From positions 17,940,715-18,004,714 of the forward strand of contig CM055076.1 in assembly GCA_029204045.2 (NCBI GenBank): 64,000 bases of DNA, written 5' to 3'. This stretch comes from Tillandsia leiboldiana. Its lineage: Eukaryota; Streptophyta; Magnoliopsida; Poales; Bromeliaceae. Position 1 is the first letter of the stretch. Each line of letters opens with the position of its first letter. Below the pieces are notes generated by a model. It was not told the origin of the DNA and did no database searches. It was given only the letters and a program-made list of their open reading frames with translations. Below are positions 33,381 to 44,372 of the stretch, piece by piece. Position numbers and translations under genes: made by a program.

Positions 33381-34639
33381 TTATGAAGGTGTCGGTGTCG
33401 AGCCTCGCGGGCACTCTGATCGAAAGTGGCCCTCCTGGCCACAAAGGTAGCACTTGCCTCCACGCTGCGGGCATTGTGGCGGCACATGGGGTCCACCACA
33501 AATCACAAAATGCGGTGGCCACCGATGGTCAGGTCCTCCTCGGTGAGAAGATGAACCGCGTCCTCCAGACTGGCTCCTCGGGTGCTTCGGCGGCTTCTTC
33601 GAATCGGGCTTGTGGCTTGCGCCCTCGGTCGCCGACCTCTTGCCTCGCGTCCTATCAAGTGCTTCTCTCACTTCCTTTGCAATCTCCACACCTTTCTCCA
33701 CTATCAAGGCACAGTCCACAACCTCCCGGTAAGTTTGGAGGTTTAGGGTCTGAACCAATCTGAAGATGGATGGTCTAAGGCCGTTCTCAAACATACGGGC
33801 CTTGTCCTCGTCGTCCCTCACAATGTGCGGAATACAATTAAGTAGTCTTGTAAATTCCCTCTCGTACTCCGCCACAGTCTTATCTCCTTGCCTCAAGTTG
33901 CCGAGATCTCTTTCCATTTGCCTTTTTGCACTTGCCGGAAAATATTTCATTGCAAGCATCTTCTTGAATCGCGGCCAAGTGATTGCCGCCAAATCGGTCG
34001 TGGGGTCATCTCGGATGTCCGTCCACCACTGGTAAGCATCGCCCTCGAGATGGTGTGTTGCCAACCACACCCGATCTCCTTCCGCCACAAAGGTATCGTG
34101 GAAAAGTTTTTCCATGTGTAGAATCCACTTCTCAAAAACCGAATAATCAGGTTTCTCTCCATCGTATGTACGAGGCTTGGATTCCCGAAATTCCCTCAAA
34201 CGAGTCATGAGTCGGTCTCGCCCCGCTCCTGCTACCATTATCAGTAAAACCGTCCTTGCCGGTGGAATCTGAACCGGCGGTGACAACACAACCTCTTCTA
34301 GGCGCCCAGTGCTTGCGGTATGATGCGAAGACTCGGGCACCTCAGGTCGAAGTGCATCAGTCACTCAACCCACGTGCTCCCGTTGTTGCATGGATGGGTG
34401 CGAAGGGTCTTGAATTCCCCTTGCCGCCAACTGCTGGGTAAAAAGGGCTTCCAACCTCTGCATCCTTATATCCTGCCACGCGAGGCCTCAGCCTGCTCTC
34501 GCGCCGCAGCCGACTGCCGCTAAAAAACATCAGCTAGCATAGCCAACCGCTCTCTAAGATCTCGGACCTCACTGGATCCGGAAGTAGCGGACCTCTCCGC
34601 ATCGGCCTCCTCGGCCGTCATGGAGCGAGTCCTAGGCAT
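33381..34639 (-). pseudogene. gag: Element R gag
   Basis: The start ATG is at 34639 (MPRTRSMTAEEADAE), the same as in B. The first 39 codons end at a stop (34520-34522). The main frame (34364-33381) has the retrotransposon gag core (YDGEKPDYSVFEKWILHM, EGDAYQWWTDI, FKKMLAMKYFPASAKRQM, EYEREFTRLLNCIP) and one CCHC zinc knuckle, CYLCGQEGHFRSEC, for RNA packaging. Between the pieces (34365-34519) the sequence is disturbed, probably by a small insertion. It ends in a TGA with protease in another frame. Confidence 0.9.
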
Positions 34640-34960
34640 CACAAACTGTAACAGGCATAGAGAGCGTAGGTTAAGGACAACCAACGCGAAACGCATCCCC
34701 ACTCAAAACAAATCCCAATCATGCGAAAGCAAATGAAGTATGCCACGATTATTTCCCGATGTCAGGTTGTCGGCCGCCAACTTGACATTCCGAGGAAATA
34801 GAAGGTGCAATCACTTCGATCAACTCCAACTCTTATGAAGTTATAATCTTGACCCAATCATATACTTTCGCCAATTAATCCTATAAGACCCCGTCTCTCA
34901 CGTTCTTAATCCTTATAGTCCAACGAGCCTAAGGTTTGCTAGGTCCACTAAGACTCAACC

Positions 34961-34976
34961 CTAAGCTCTGATACCA
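34961..34976 (-). other. Element R primer-binding site
   Basis: On the minus strand TGGTATCAGAGCTTAG lies eight bases after the 5' LTR, complementary to initiator Met tRNA. Confidence 0.9.
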
Positions 34977-36975
34977 GTATAATCTGTCACGCCCCGGGCC
35001 CCAGCGGAAGCATACCGGTACGTGTACAGACCCGCCGTGTGCACAAGGTACCCCCCGGTACACACAAGGCTTCTACAATAACAAAGCGGAAAGGAAGCAA
35101 CATACGCATCCTACTAGTAATCAGAGCACAACACAGCTAAACTAAGCATAAAAGAGAAGAAGAGTAGATAACAACTGTCATACAAAAAGTTAAAATCCAA
35201 TATACAAAAGTAGTTCCTCTCAAGTACAACCTATCAAAATACATAGGTGGTCTCTATAACAAAATACATCAACACCTCTCATAAAAAGTAAAAGAAAAGG
35301 CGCCCTGTAACCACCTCAAGTGGCGCGACGGGGACAAGCTAGCTAAGCGACAACCCCTTGCCACGGTCCCGAGCTCCTCCCGCCACGGATGGCTCTGAAA
35401 AACAACCACCCAAAATGGGGGTGAGAACTATTAATTAATAGTTCCCAGTAGGTATGTCGCTGAGAGAAGCGAGATGCACCATTAGGTCAACTGAGGATAG
35501 TATAACTGCTGAAATGAAATACAGATAATGAACAACTGAAGTAAAGTAAAGTACTCTACTACAATCATGCCTCTATGTTCATGTACAAGGTGATATTGAT
35601 ATGAATCTATCATGCTATCCTAATGACCAACTACAATAAGTAGTATCATCTACGTGATGTCCAATGTCAAGTTTACTATCATGTATGTCCAACTACCATG
35701 AATATATCATCTATGTGATATTCAATGTCAAGTTTAATTAACTTTAATCATTTTATCTTAAAGACTTTCTTTGAGTCTAAGCTTGAGCCACGCCTCATGG
35801 TCCCGTGGTGGCACCCCCCAACGGAGCTATGCCAATCCAACGGCGTCCCAATTGGCACCCAATCCCGCACGGCGATCATGACGTCGCAAATGGCCAACTC
35901 CGGAGTGCCGGCTTGGAGGGAGCGACCCTACCAAGCATGTGCGAATGAGCACAAACGGCAAGCAAGAAAGTCTCGATCATCGTGTCTAAAACACGGAATA
36001 GTCCTCATCGTGTCTAAAACACTGAATAGCATCATCGACCTTTAGGTCGGGACATAATACCTCTATTGTCATAGTTTCTTATACACAATATTGGCATTAT
36101 CTTGCATAATGAAAGAGTAAAGCATTTACAAGGTGTCCTCATGTCTTAAACATGGAATCTTACTATTTAGCTTAATTGTAACAAGTTTAGAAGTTTTATA
36201 CTTGTATCACAACACACTAGATGGCACTAGTGTCATAATGTCCATTTGAACATGATCATGTATAACATGTTCCCATATTTCTAATAAATGTATAGATGTT
36301 ATTTATTCATATCAAAGAGCTTAAGTTCATGAAATTTTCCTATTTAAACCCCTCTTAAAGTGCCCATGCACATACAATGTTTACCTCCACTACATAGAGT
36401 ATGAAATTTTCTACACATAATGGGGTTCAAATGCGTGATCATAAATCATGATAAATCAAACAATGCATGTTTAATATAACAATGATGCCCTAAAAGTCTA
36501 TAGAAGACATAGGGGAAGTTAACCCATTTCGGTGAGAGCAAACCCACTAGATAGTGGCCAAACCCTTGCGAAGGAACCCGTCCGAGTTGCCGCCTTTCCT
36601 CTTATGCTCCAAGAGAAGTTTTCAAAGGGACAAAACATCATAAAAAAAACTAATCACAAAATTCCTTACCTTAGCCTCCAAGCACTCCAAGCTCTACGCG
36701 AAGAATAGGTTGTATTTCCCTTCTCTCCAAACTCCTTCCATACTTGATCTCCTGCACACGCTTTCCTCTAAGCTTCTCTTGTTGGAGAAGTGTTCCCACA
36801 AGAGAGAAAGAAAGAGAGAGAGGTATCCACACAAGCTTTCCTCTAAGCTCCTCTTGTTGGAGAAGTGTTCCCACAAGAGAGAAAAAGAAAGAGAAAGAGA
36901 AAGAGAGAGGTATGCGTGGAGAAGAAAAGAAAAATTTTCTTTCATACTCAAGTGTTCTTACATCCATGTCCTCTC

Positions 36976-37045
36976 AATGTCCCATCAAGGTCCCATCAAT
37001 GTCCCATCAAGGTCCTATCAATGTCCCATCACGGTCCTATCAATA
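36976..37045 (-). repeat. 11/22-bp tandem repeat in R 5' LTR
   Basis: The same ATGTCCCATCA/AGGTCCCATCA array as at 17502-17571, with a few base changes. Confidence 0.85.
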
Positions 37046-37220
37046 GTGCCAAACACTAATCCTTCACAAAAAATCCACAAGAAAGAGAAAAGGAAAAGGA
37101 GTAATCCCAATCTCTTTTAAGCTCAAATTCCACCTTGGAAGTATAAGGGATAGGAACTAGGGCTCCAACTCTCCGGAAACCTTATGGAACCTTCCGGAAG
37201 CTTACAAAAACATCCGAAGG

Positions 37221-37225
37221 GTATC
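37221..37225. repeat. Target-site duplication of A solo LTR (GTATC)
   Basis: GTATC here and at 40946-40950 flank the LTR. The uninterrupted site, GGGTATCATTCAACC, is present in the other R LTR near 17748. Confidence 0.96.
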
Positions 37226-37595
37226 TGTGAGGACCCGAATTTCCACAAGAGGATTACTGTTGGATCAACGGAGCTTCTGCAGTGCGTTTAGCAGCTTTCG
37301 GAGGCCTTGTTGTGTGTTGGAGGTGTTTGCGCGGGAATCGGACCTCAAGATTGGATCCAGCACGAAATTTGAATTAAGAATACCTTTCCGGATGCCTTTG
37401 ACAAACTTTAGAAACGGAATTTGGCAAAACGGACAGCAGATTTGGATTCAGCGCGCGAAAACGTTGAAAATGGGCTGTTTGCTTGATCTTTGCGCCATCG
37501 GTTACTGTTCACGCCGGAACAGTAACTCAGGCGACCGGCAGCGACCGGCGGGAGGCGGAGCATGGCGGCGCAGCGGCGGATTGCGGCGGCGGGCA

Positions 37596-38099
37596 GGCGC
37601 GGATGCGGGCGCTGGCTGGCGCGGCATACGGAGATGGGTGTGCCACGTGGCGTCTTCCCATTGGATGCGCTGGAGACACGTGGGCGCTTTGGATTCGACG
37701 GGTGAATCAGGTTCGTGCACCGGGCGCAGCGAGAGTTAGCGTTGACACGTGGCGCTCTGTGATTGGGCAGTCAACGCACGCGCGACAGGAGCGCGGGCGC
37801 GGCGCACGATGGACCGACCGGGCCACGTGTCGCCCGCTCATTGGCGGGGCGCGGATGCGGGCGCTGGCTGGCGCGGCATACGGAGATGGGTGTGCCACGT
37901 GGCGTCTTCCCATTGGATGCGCTGGAGACACGTGGGCGCTTTGGATTCGACGGGTGAATCAGGTTCGTGCACCGGGCGCAGCGAGAGTTAGCGTTGACAC
38001 GTGGCGCTCTGTGATTGGGCAGTCAACGCACGCGCGACAGGAGCGCGGGCGCGGCGCACGATGGACCGACCGGGCCACGTGTCGCCCGCTCATTGGCGG
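37596..38099 (+). repeat. Perfect 252-bp tandem duplication in U3
   Basis: 37596-37847 and 37848-38099 appear identical by eye. Each unit contains four CACGTG-centred modules, so the duplication doubles their number. Confidence 0.93.
37646..38096 (+). promoter_or_regulatory. ERSE-I-like array (CGTGG-N9-ATTGG)
   Basis: Exact CGTGG-N9-ATTGG sites, which are CCAAT-N9-CCACG on the other strand, begin at 37646 and 37748 and again 252 bp later at 37898 and 38000. One-mismatch sites with the same spacing begin at 37679 and 37931 (ATTCG) and at 37826 and 38078 (CGTGT). CCAAT-N9-CCACG is the ER-stress response element bound by NF-Y with an ATF6-type or bZIP28-type factor. Use by this LTR is inferred. 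Confidence 0.7.
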
Positions 38100-38241
38100 G
38101 CGTAGTGACCCGGCAGATCCGGCGTGAACAGCGGCCCACGGTTCCCGCCGTGGACCGCGATGCCACGCAGCGCGCCGGGTGCGGAGAGGCTGACGTGGCG
38201 CGCCGTGAGGGATTCGGGCGCGCACAGTGCCTGGCTGTGGG

Positions 38242-38311
38242 CCGGATTCGGGCGCCCGAATCTTGCGCCCGAATCCGGATCCTTTAGTGTTGTGGGCTGG
38301 GCCTATAAATA
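38242..38311 (+). promoter_or_regulatory. Core promoter: GGGCGCCC palindrome and TATA box
   Basis: GATTCGGGCGCCCGAATC (38245-38262) is a perfect 18-bp palindrome inside a larger inverted repeat (CCGGATTCGGGCGC at 38242 and its complement ending at 38278). TATAAATA follows at 38304-38311, so transcription should start near 38335. Confidence 0.75.
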
Positions 38312-39449
38312 CCCCTCCCCTCTCTTTTTCTGCTTTTTCCGCGCCTTAGAGAGGGATTGAGACGAAGGAACCTTTAGGGAACTTGTTCCTTGTGTTGTTG
38401 TTGATCTTGTGGTGTATCCCCTGGATTTTTGGAGGCTCGGCAGCGGCGATCTTGGTTTTGCTGTGCGCCTAGACGTCTCCCATTTTCGGCCAGTTTTCGT
38501 CGCAGTTCAGTCGGAATTTTCCTGTGCGCAAGACAGGAGGAATTTTTGGGCGATTTCTACGACAGCGCGTTCCTAAGAGGTAAGGCTTCGATTTTCGTGT
38601 TGATCGTTTTGCTCCGTTTCGAAGTTTTGGCATGGTTCCCGAGGCACTTTTGACCCCCCTGTTTGCTGTGTGGGTTTTGGACAGCACCGGAGTATTTCGC
38701 TGATATCTTCGCGCTCGGACGTCGGATTGAGGTGTGCTAATACTCGATTTTCATCTACACATCGCAAGGTACTTCCTCGTATTTTTCTTGGAATTTTTTG
38801 TGTGTTCCCCGAAGGTGAAAATCCCACTTTTTCAGGGCAAAGTTCTACAGATTTTATACTTGAGATTTTTGAGGTGGTCACCTTGTTGATTTTGTAACTT
38901 GACGTACAAAACTCGGTTTGGGACGTGTAGGTACTCGTTTGGAAGGGCTCGTCGCGACGATCGCAGCGGTATTTTTGTTGGATTTTCCGGAGTCCCTCCT
39001 ATAGGTGAAAACAGAGCCTCTTCATGACTGATTTTTTGGGGACAATGATTGATTGTTTGTTTAATCGGGTACCGGTTGGTATTTTTGCAGTTGTTGCGGC
39101 AGGCGATGTATTCTCGGGCGTGAGCACTTTGGGACTTGAATTTAGCGATTGAGGTGGGTGGTTGTTGTATCCCTCTCTTTTGGTATGCTCACTAGGAATA
39201 TCAGAATAACCCGATGTTAGAAAATGTTGAACAAATATTGATAACCTTGCATGCAAAAAGGGACCACATAATTGATAGCCTATCCATGTGATTGAGACAA
39301 TGGTATTGGAACTTGATCATTATGCCATAATCAGTCCTGTTAAAGTATTTATTTATCTGGAACAGCATGATCAGTTGTATGTTAGTACTTAGTGATTATG
39401 CAAAAAGGGATCATCACTTTGAGACATTGGTATTGGAGTTCATTGATAT

Positions 39450-39821
39450 ATCATGTTATCCATGTGAATAGATTAGTATATTGGGACTTCATGATTTATG
39501 ATATGTGGGCGCATTGGCGGGCGCTTTTACTTCTATTCTAGATGAGGACATTTGCATGCTTGTATGGACATCTAGATAGGCCACTATTTACTGCTACACT
39601 GTCTTTGGGATTTGACTTAGGAGAAACCATGTTATCACATGTTATCCATGTGAATAGATTAGTATATTGGGACTTCATGATTTATGATATGTGGGCGCAT
39701 TGGCGGGCGCTTTTACTTCTATTCTAGATGAGGACATTTGCATGCTTGTATGGACATCTAGATAGGCCACTATTTACTGCTACACTGTCTTTGGGATTTT
39801 ACTTAGGAGAAACCATGTTAT
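39450..39821 (+). repeat. 186-bp tandem duplication in LTR leader
   Basis: The block with GTGAATAGATTAGTATATTGG and GGACATCTAGATAGGCCAC is present twice, offset 186 bp. The LTR at 1-1819 has one copy. Confidence 0.85.
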
Positions 39822-41010
39822 CACTTCTTCTCCTTTCATTGTGATATTTGGGGTATTGCTCGGGTTGAGCAGGGTTGTAGGATAGTGTAGCCGGGTTTGT
39901 TGAGTGGGTTCGTCATACTAGATTGGGGTTTTGGGTTATTGCGGCAACCGCGGACATTGGGCCGTTGACCGGATGTTTACTTATGCATCAGATTGGGGAT
40001 AGGATTCCTCTAGTGGATGGAGTTTCCCACTTATTGATTATTATCAGTTGGATTGGGGGTTCGGGTTATCCCACATTGATCATTGTTATGATCCAGTCCT
40101 GCTATATCAGATTACTTTCGGCTACTTACTTCACTCGTGCGGGTCGCTCCCCTTGAGTTCCACTCCGGAGTGTGCGTCAGACAGGCTTTGAGTCCTTGAG
40201 ACTCCTTTGCTTCGGTGTTATGCGTAGGCTGGCATACCCGTTGCGGCAGGCAGAGCAGGCAGTACCAGTGTCTACTGGTGGTCGGATTGGGTTATTTAGG
40301 CAGGCTTTTCGATACTGATGCATACTTTTAGCTATTCTTTTAGCTTGACATTTAGAGGCATATTAGTGGTAGCTTTTCTTCAGCAGTTATATTTTAGCTT
40401 ACCACCTTTATCCTTTTCTTTTGCCTCTGGTAGACCTAGTGGGCATGTCAGAGTTGAGGCTTAACCCACTAGGGGAGGCTACTGTTTCTATAGTAGTTCT
40501 CACCCCCATCGTCTTTTTCTTTGTTTCTCCCTTTGTTTTGCAGAGTCTTCTGCGGGAATTGCTGGGTCGTCAGCAACTGATCGAGGTAAGAGGATGGCGG
40601 ACTAGATAGAGAGTCCACCCGACAGTAGCTAGCTGGACTTTTATTGTACCCCTATCTTCTCAGACAGTTTTTATTGTACTCTCTTTTGGGTCTGGCTTTA
40701 GCTAGCTGGTTGTATATTTGTGGTGAGCTGGGAGAGTACTTGTATTTATTTACAGTCGTTCTTTACTTTATTTCCAGCTTTGGTCTGAGATGTTGTAGTT
40801 TTTAGTTCAGCTCTGATTTTATGCTCTTTTATTATTATCTCTTATATCTGAGCAGGTTACTGACGCTTCGTGTACGCGGGAAATACCGTGTGCACGGTGG
40901 ATCTGTAGACGGGCCCGGGTTCTGGTTTACACCCGGGGCGTGACAGTATCATTCAACCCTTCACAAACTAGAACTTCGCAATTTGCTAAAGTTCAGTGTA
41001 CCACACCTAC

Positions 41011-41560
41011 TTCCCCGACAGCGTGAAATAGTAGATGGAGGATTTCAAGAACATCTGACTAGGAAATCATACGGTGCAAGAATATGAGTACGAGTTCTCC
41101 TGCATAGTGAGTTGACTCCCCTCCGTTGTGCGTAACGAGTGGGACGGGGCGAGGTGTTTCGAGTGGGGCCTTCGATCGAGCATCTACCCGGAGGTCCAGC
41201 TACTTAACATCCCGACCTATCGGGAGATAGTTGATCATTCCCGTCTCATCGAGCGGGGAGAGGTCGTGGTGCGCCAGCACCGGAAGGCCTATGAGAAGGA
41301 GAAGGCCAAGGATAAGAAGAGGCAGTTTGGGGGTTCTGGGGGTCAATCTAGCTCAAAGGGGCCCCCTAAACACCCACGTTTCCCGTCGCATTCGTGAGGG
41401 CCGTATCAGCCACTGACTCTCGAGAAGTGCGTGATTTGCGGAGGATCGCACTAAGCATCGCAGTGCGAGGAACGCCACGGTTGGTGCTATCGTTGTGGCT
41501 GGCTTAGCCACATGGCGGCAGACTGCTATAGAGGTGCAACTCTTGCCCCGTCTACAGCAT
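41011..41560 (+). pseudogene. gag: Element C gag, C-terminal part
   Basis: The gag frame cut at 15455 continues here (FPDSVK directly after the duplicated target site). Next are TVQEYEYEFSC, WGLRSSIYPEVQLLNIPTYREI and a charged Lys-rich stretch. A CCHC zinc knuckle, CYRCGWLSHMAADC, lies at about 41487-41528, preceded by a degenerate CxxC (CVICGGSH). Stops at 41033, 41395 and 41451 and frame changes break it. The sequence differs from the gag of R and B, so C is a different, older lineage. Confidence 0.85.
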
Positions 41561-42343
41561 CGGTTCCATCTGTCCCGAGGAAGAACATGGGGGCATCACC
41601 ATCCTCATCAGGCAGGCGACTATCTGCATCGCGCCAGCAACCGAGTAGGCAGGTTTTTACCACTCAGGTGGTGGAGTAGGCAGTCGACGACGTCGTGGAA
41701 GGTATAATTTTAATTAATTATGTACGATGTAGGACTTTATTCGATACTAGTGCATTGTGTTCATTCATCAGTAGATCATTTGTCATGCCACACGGGCTCA
41801 GTGTATTGAAGTCTAAGGGGCATCACAGCAGTGCAAGTACCAGAACACTCGTTTGTGGTCACAAAGTATTGTCCCGCCTGTCCGATACGGATAGGCGATA
41901 GGATATTAGTTAGTGGATTTCTTGGTCTTGAGCCGTTTGGGAGACTTCGATGTCGTGCTATGGATGGACTGGCTCTCGCGGTATTATGCAACAATCGATT
42001 GAGAGAGTTGAGTCATCACCTTTTGAGAACCAGGGCAAAAGGATAGCGGTTCGCTGTTCGATATGACGATTTCCACATCTCAAGCCAAGAAATTGACAAA
42101 CTGTAAGTGCGTTGCCTATTTGTCCACTATTGTGGAGGAGCGAACAGAGTACCTAGTGCTAGAGAGCTTCCCGGTAGTTAGGGAGTATCCGGATGTATTT
42201 CCCGTGGAATAACCGATATGCCGGAGGTTCGAGAGATCGAGTTCATCGTAGACTTGGTTCCTAGGACGGCTCCAGTTTCAAAGGCACCGTACCGAATGGC
42301 ACCGACGGAGTTAAAGGAGCTCAAAGCTCAATTGAATGACATG
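41561..42343 (+). pseudogene. pol: Element C protease and start of RT
   Basis: Protease is recognised from TLFDTSALCSFISRSFV (about 41730-41780), where the catalytic DTGA reads DTSA, then PACPIRIGDRIL and a degraded DVVLGMDWL block. RT begins with APYRMAPTELKELKAQLN (42282-42335) and stops. All later RT, RNase H and integrase are absent, and LTR-like sequence begins within about ten bases, so an internal deletion removed most of pol. Confidence 0.82.
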
Positions 42344-44223
42344 AGTATGTTGGTGTCCTTGGGGCTTCTTGAACCCTAGAGTCATGAACTTGGGTCATAA
42401 TGCATAAGAGTAAACTAGATAACTCAATGAGAATTGGTGTCCTTGGAGTATCCTAGCTGACCTAGAGTTAATAACCAAGGGTAAAAGAGATAGTAAATAT
42501 AATAAGACCTTCCGAAAGTGTCAAGTGGCAATGGGAGGGTTACAAACATATTTGAACTCCCAGGGAAGGGTTACGAGCATATTTCGACTCCCTTTTGCGA
42601 ATGAGTGCCTAAGTGCTTTAAACTCATTCATGGCCAAGTTTTAGAGGGTTCCGCGCATAAGTCGATTATCCAGGAGAATTGTTCTAAAGGAGCACAAGCA
42701 ACCACCAAGTAGAAGGGCTTCTGTGCATAAGTCGACTCTCTACGAGGCACAGTAATGTAACCTAAATCAGAATATGATTAGAGTGACCGGGTGCGTTTAG
42801 GTTAGTTGTAACCCTTGTGTAGCGGCATAGTGGCCAGGTTGGCATAGTAGCCGAGTGTGGCATGGCATGGTAGCATAGTTGTATTTCCACGGACTAGTAG
42901 TGTAGAAGTATTATACTTGCATGCTAGTATAGAATTTATTGCTTTCCCTTTATTATCTTGTTACTAATGCTTCCATTGGACCAATTGTTGTAGAGCTTGT
43001 TTCTCGGTGGATGAACCCACTTAAAACTATTAGTAGTTCTCACACCACATGGTTTACATCTTTTTGTATATCCAGGTGCCGCCGGTGAGGCACCTAACAG
43101 GGGCAAGGGCCCGGTAGAGTAGTGGACCTAGAATGTCTAGCAGAGTACCTTTTTGTATAGAGGGAACATTTGTATTTTGAGAGGAAAGGAAAAAGAAAAG
43201 AATTATAATTTACATGTATTAAATGTTCATTCTATTGTTTACAGTTTCAACTTTATGCAATTGTGTTTATGTTTAAAGTGTAATGTTTAGTTTAGCTTCA
43301 CTTTGATATTCATGTATCTCTTCATGCGTGATGTATCATTGAAATGGTTATCGTTCCATTCGGGTATAGAGAGGTCATGCTGTCACGCCCCGGGGTCGAA
43401 ACTGCGACCCGGGCTCGCCAACAGATCCGCCATCTGTACGGAAACTGCCGCACAGACGAAGCATCTACCCTGCAAGTCAGATCTATAGCTAAAAACATGT
43501 ATCAGAGCTGAAACTAAAACCAAAAGCTATAGAATAAAACTGAACATCTGGAAAAGTAAAATCTCCACTAGTACACAAAACCCCAAGGTACAAAGTCTCA
43601 CAGGACTAAAACAAATACTATCCTCACAAGTCTCTCAGAATGTCCAGTACAAAAGTGGAAACATAAAATACACCGGGTACATCTACCTCAGACTCTCAAT
43701 GCTGGTAAGGAACTAATCGGCCGCGTCCTCACCTCGGTCTGCTGTCTCCGCGCGAACCAAGCCGGAACAGCTGTCTCAACCTGTCACCGCAGCGGGTGTG
43801 AGATCTACTGCAGAAGGCAGATCTCAGTGGGTACCGTCCCAATATCCACGGTATGCCCACTAAGTCTACAGGAGGCAAAACAGATAGGTATGCAGATAGA
43901 TAGGTAGATAGATAAATAATGGTAAGCTGAAAGAAGACTACAGCTAATGTGTCTCAAACATAAAGCTCAAAAGGAAGCTCTATCATAAACATGCTATCCA
44001 TACTCTCGCTACTGCTAAAATGCCTCAGTATCAATGCTCAAAGAAAAAACCATCTAAGAACATAATGTGACCACCCGCTCATAACACCAAATCCCGAAGA
44101 CTGCCACATAGGGTCCAGTCAAGCCTGCGCCTGTCGACTAGGAACGCACCTGCCCACTACCACACATCCCCATGAGGACGGGATTTACGTGGGGCGTCCT
44201 GTCCGACTATCTCAGTCTCAATC

Positions 44224-44372
44224 AAGTAACCACCTGGTAACTCGGCCAGGGGCATCAACCACCTGGTAACTCGGCCAGGGGCAAGTAACCACCTGGTAAC
44301 TCGGCCAAGGGCAAGTAACCACCTGGTAACTCGGCCAGGGGCAAGTAACCACCTGGTAACTCGGCCAGGGGT
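44224..44372 (-). repeat. 30-bp minisatellite, five units
   Basis: Units AAGTAACCACCTGGTAACTC plus GGCCAGGGGC repeat with 29- or 30-bp steps. Single related blocks occur in D LTRs. Confidence 0.93.

Larger units (their letters stand above)
37226..40945 (+). mobile_element. Family A solo LTR, 3720 bp
   Basis: It starts TGTGAGGACCCGAATTTCC and ends CCCGGGGCGTGACA with GTATC on both sides and no internal region, so it is a solo LTR. Orientation is set by the TATA box at 38304. U3 (37226 to about 38330) is very GC-rich with CACGTG/CCAAT modules and a perfect 252-bp duplication. The leader and U5 hold a 186-bp duplication and the conserved stem-loop (39945). Open frames over 200 codons in U3 result from GC content and the duplication. 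Confidence 0.95.
15456..41005 (-). mobile_element. Element R: reverse Ty3/Gypsy chromovirus with nested insertions
   Basis: The ends TGTCACGCC (left) and GTACCACA (right) are flanked by CCTAC duplications. In element orientation the order is 5' LTR (41005-34985), primer site, gag, protease, RT, RNase H, integrase with chromodomain, 3' LTR (17806-15456). Two insertions expand it: an A solo LTR in its 5' LTR (37226-40945) and another in RNase H (19571-31565), the latter holding a complete B element. Without them R would be about 9.8 kb. Coding regions contain premature stops and frameshifts. Its coding part is close to that of the B element, so both belong to one Tekay-like lineage. The LTRs have clearly diverged, so R is older than B, as the nesting requires. 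Confidence 0.92.
34985..41005 (-). mobile_element. Element R 5' LTR, split by A solo LTR
   Basis: It is homologous to 15456-17806 in the same orientation. Without the inserted LTR (37226-40945) and one GTATC copy it is about 2.3 kb. About 5 percent of bases differ in the first 160 bases compared; I judge the whole to be less, by eye. It carries two hairpin minisatellite units against four in the other LTR. Confidence 0.9.

Noticed and set aside
37483..38127. 214-codon frame with a repeated protein segment
   Set aside because: The repetition is the 252-bp U3 duplication (a multiple of three), not a protein repeat.
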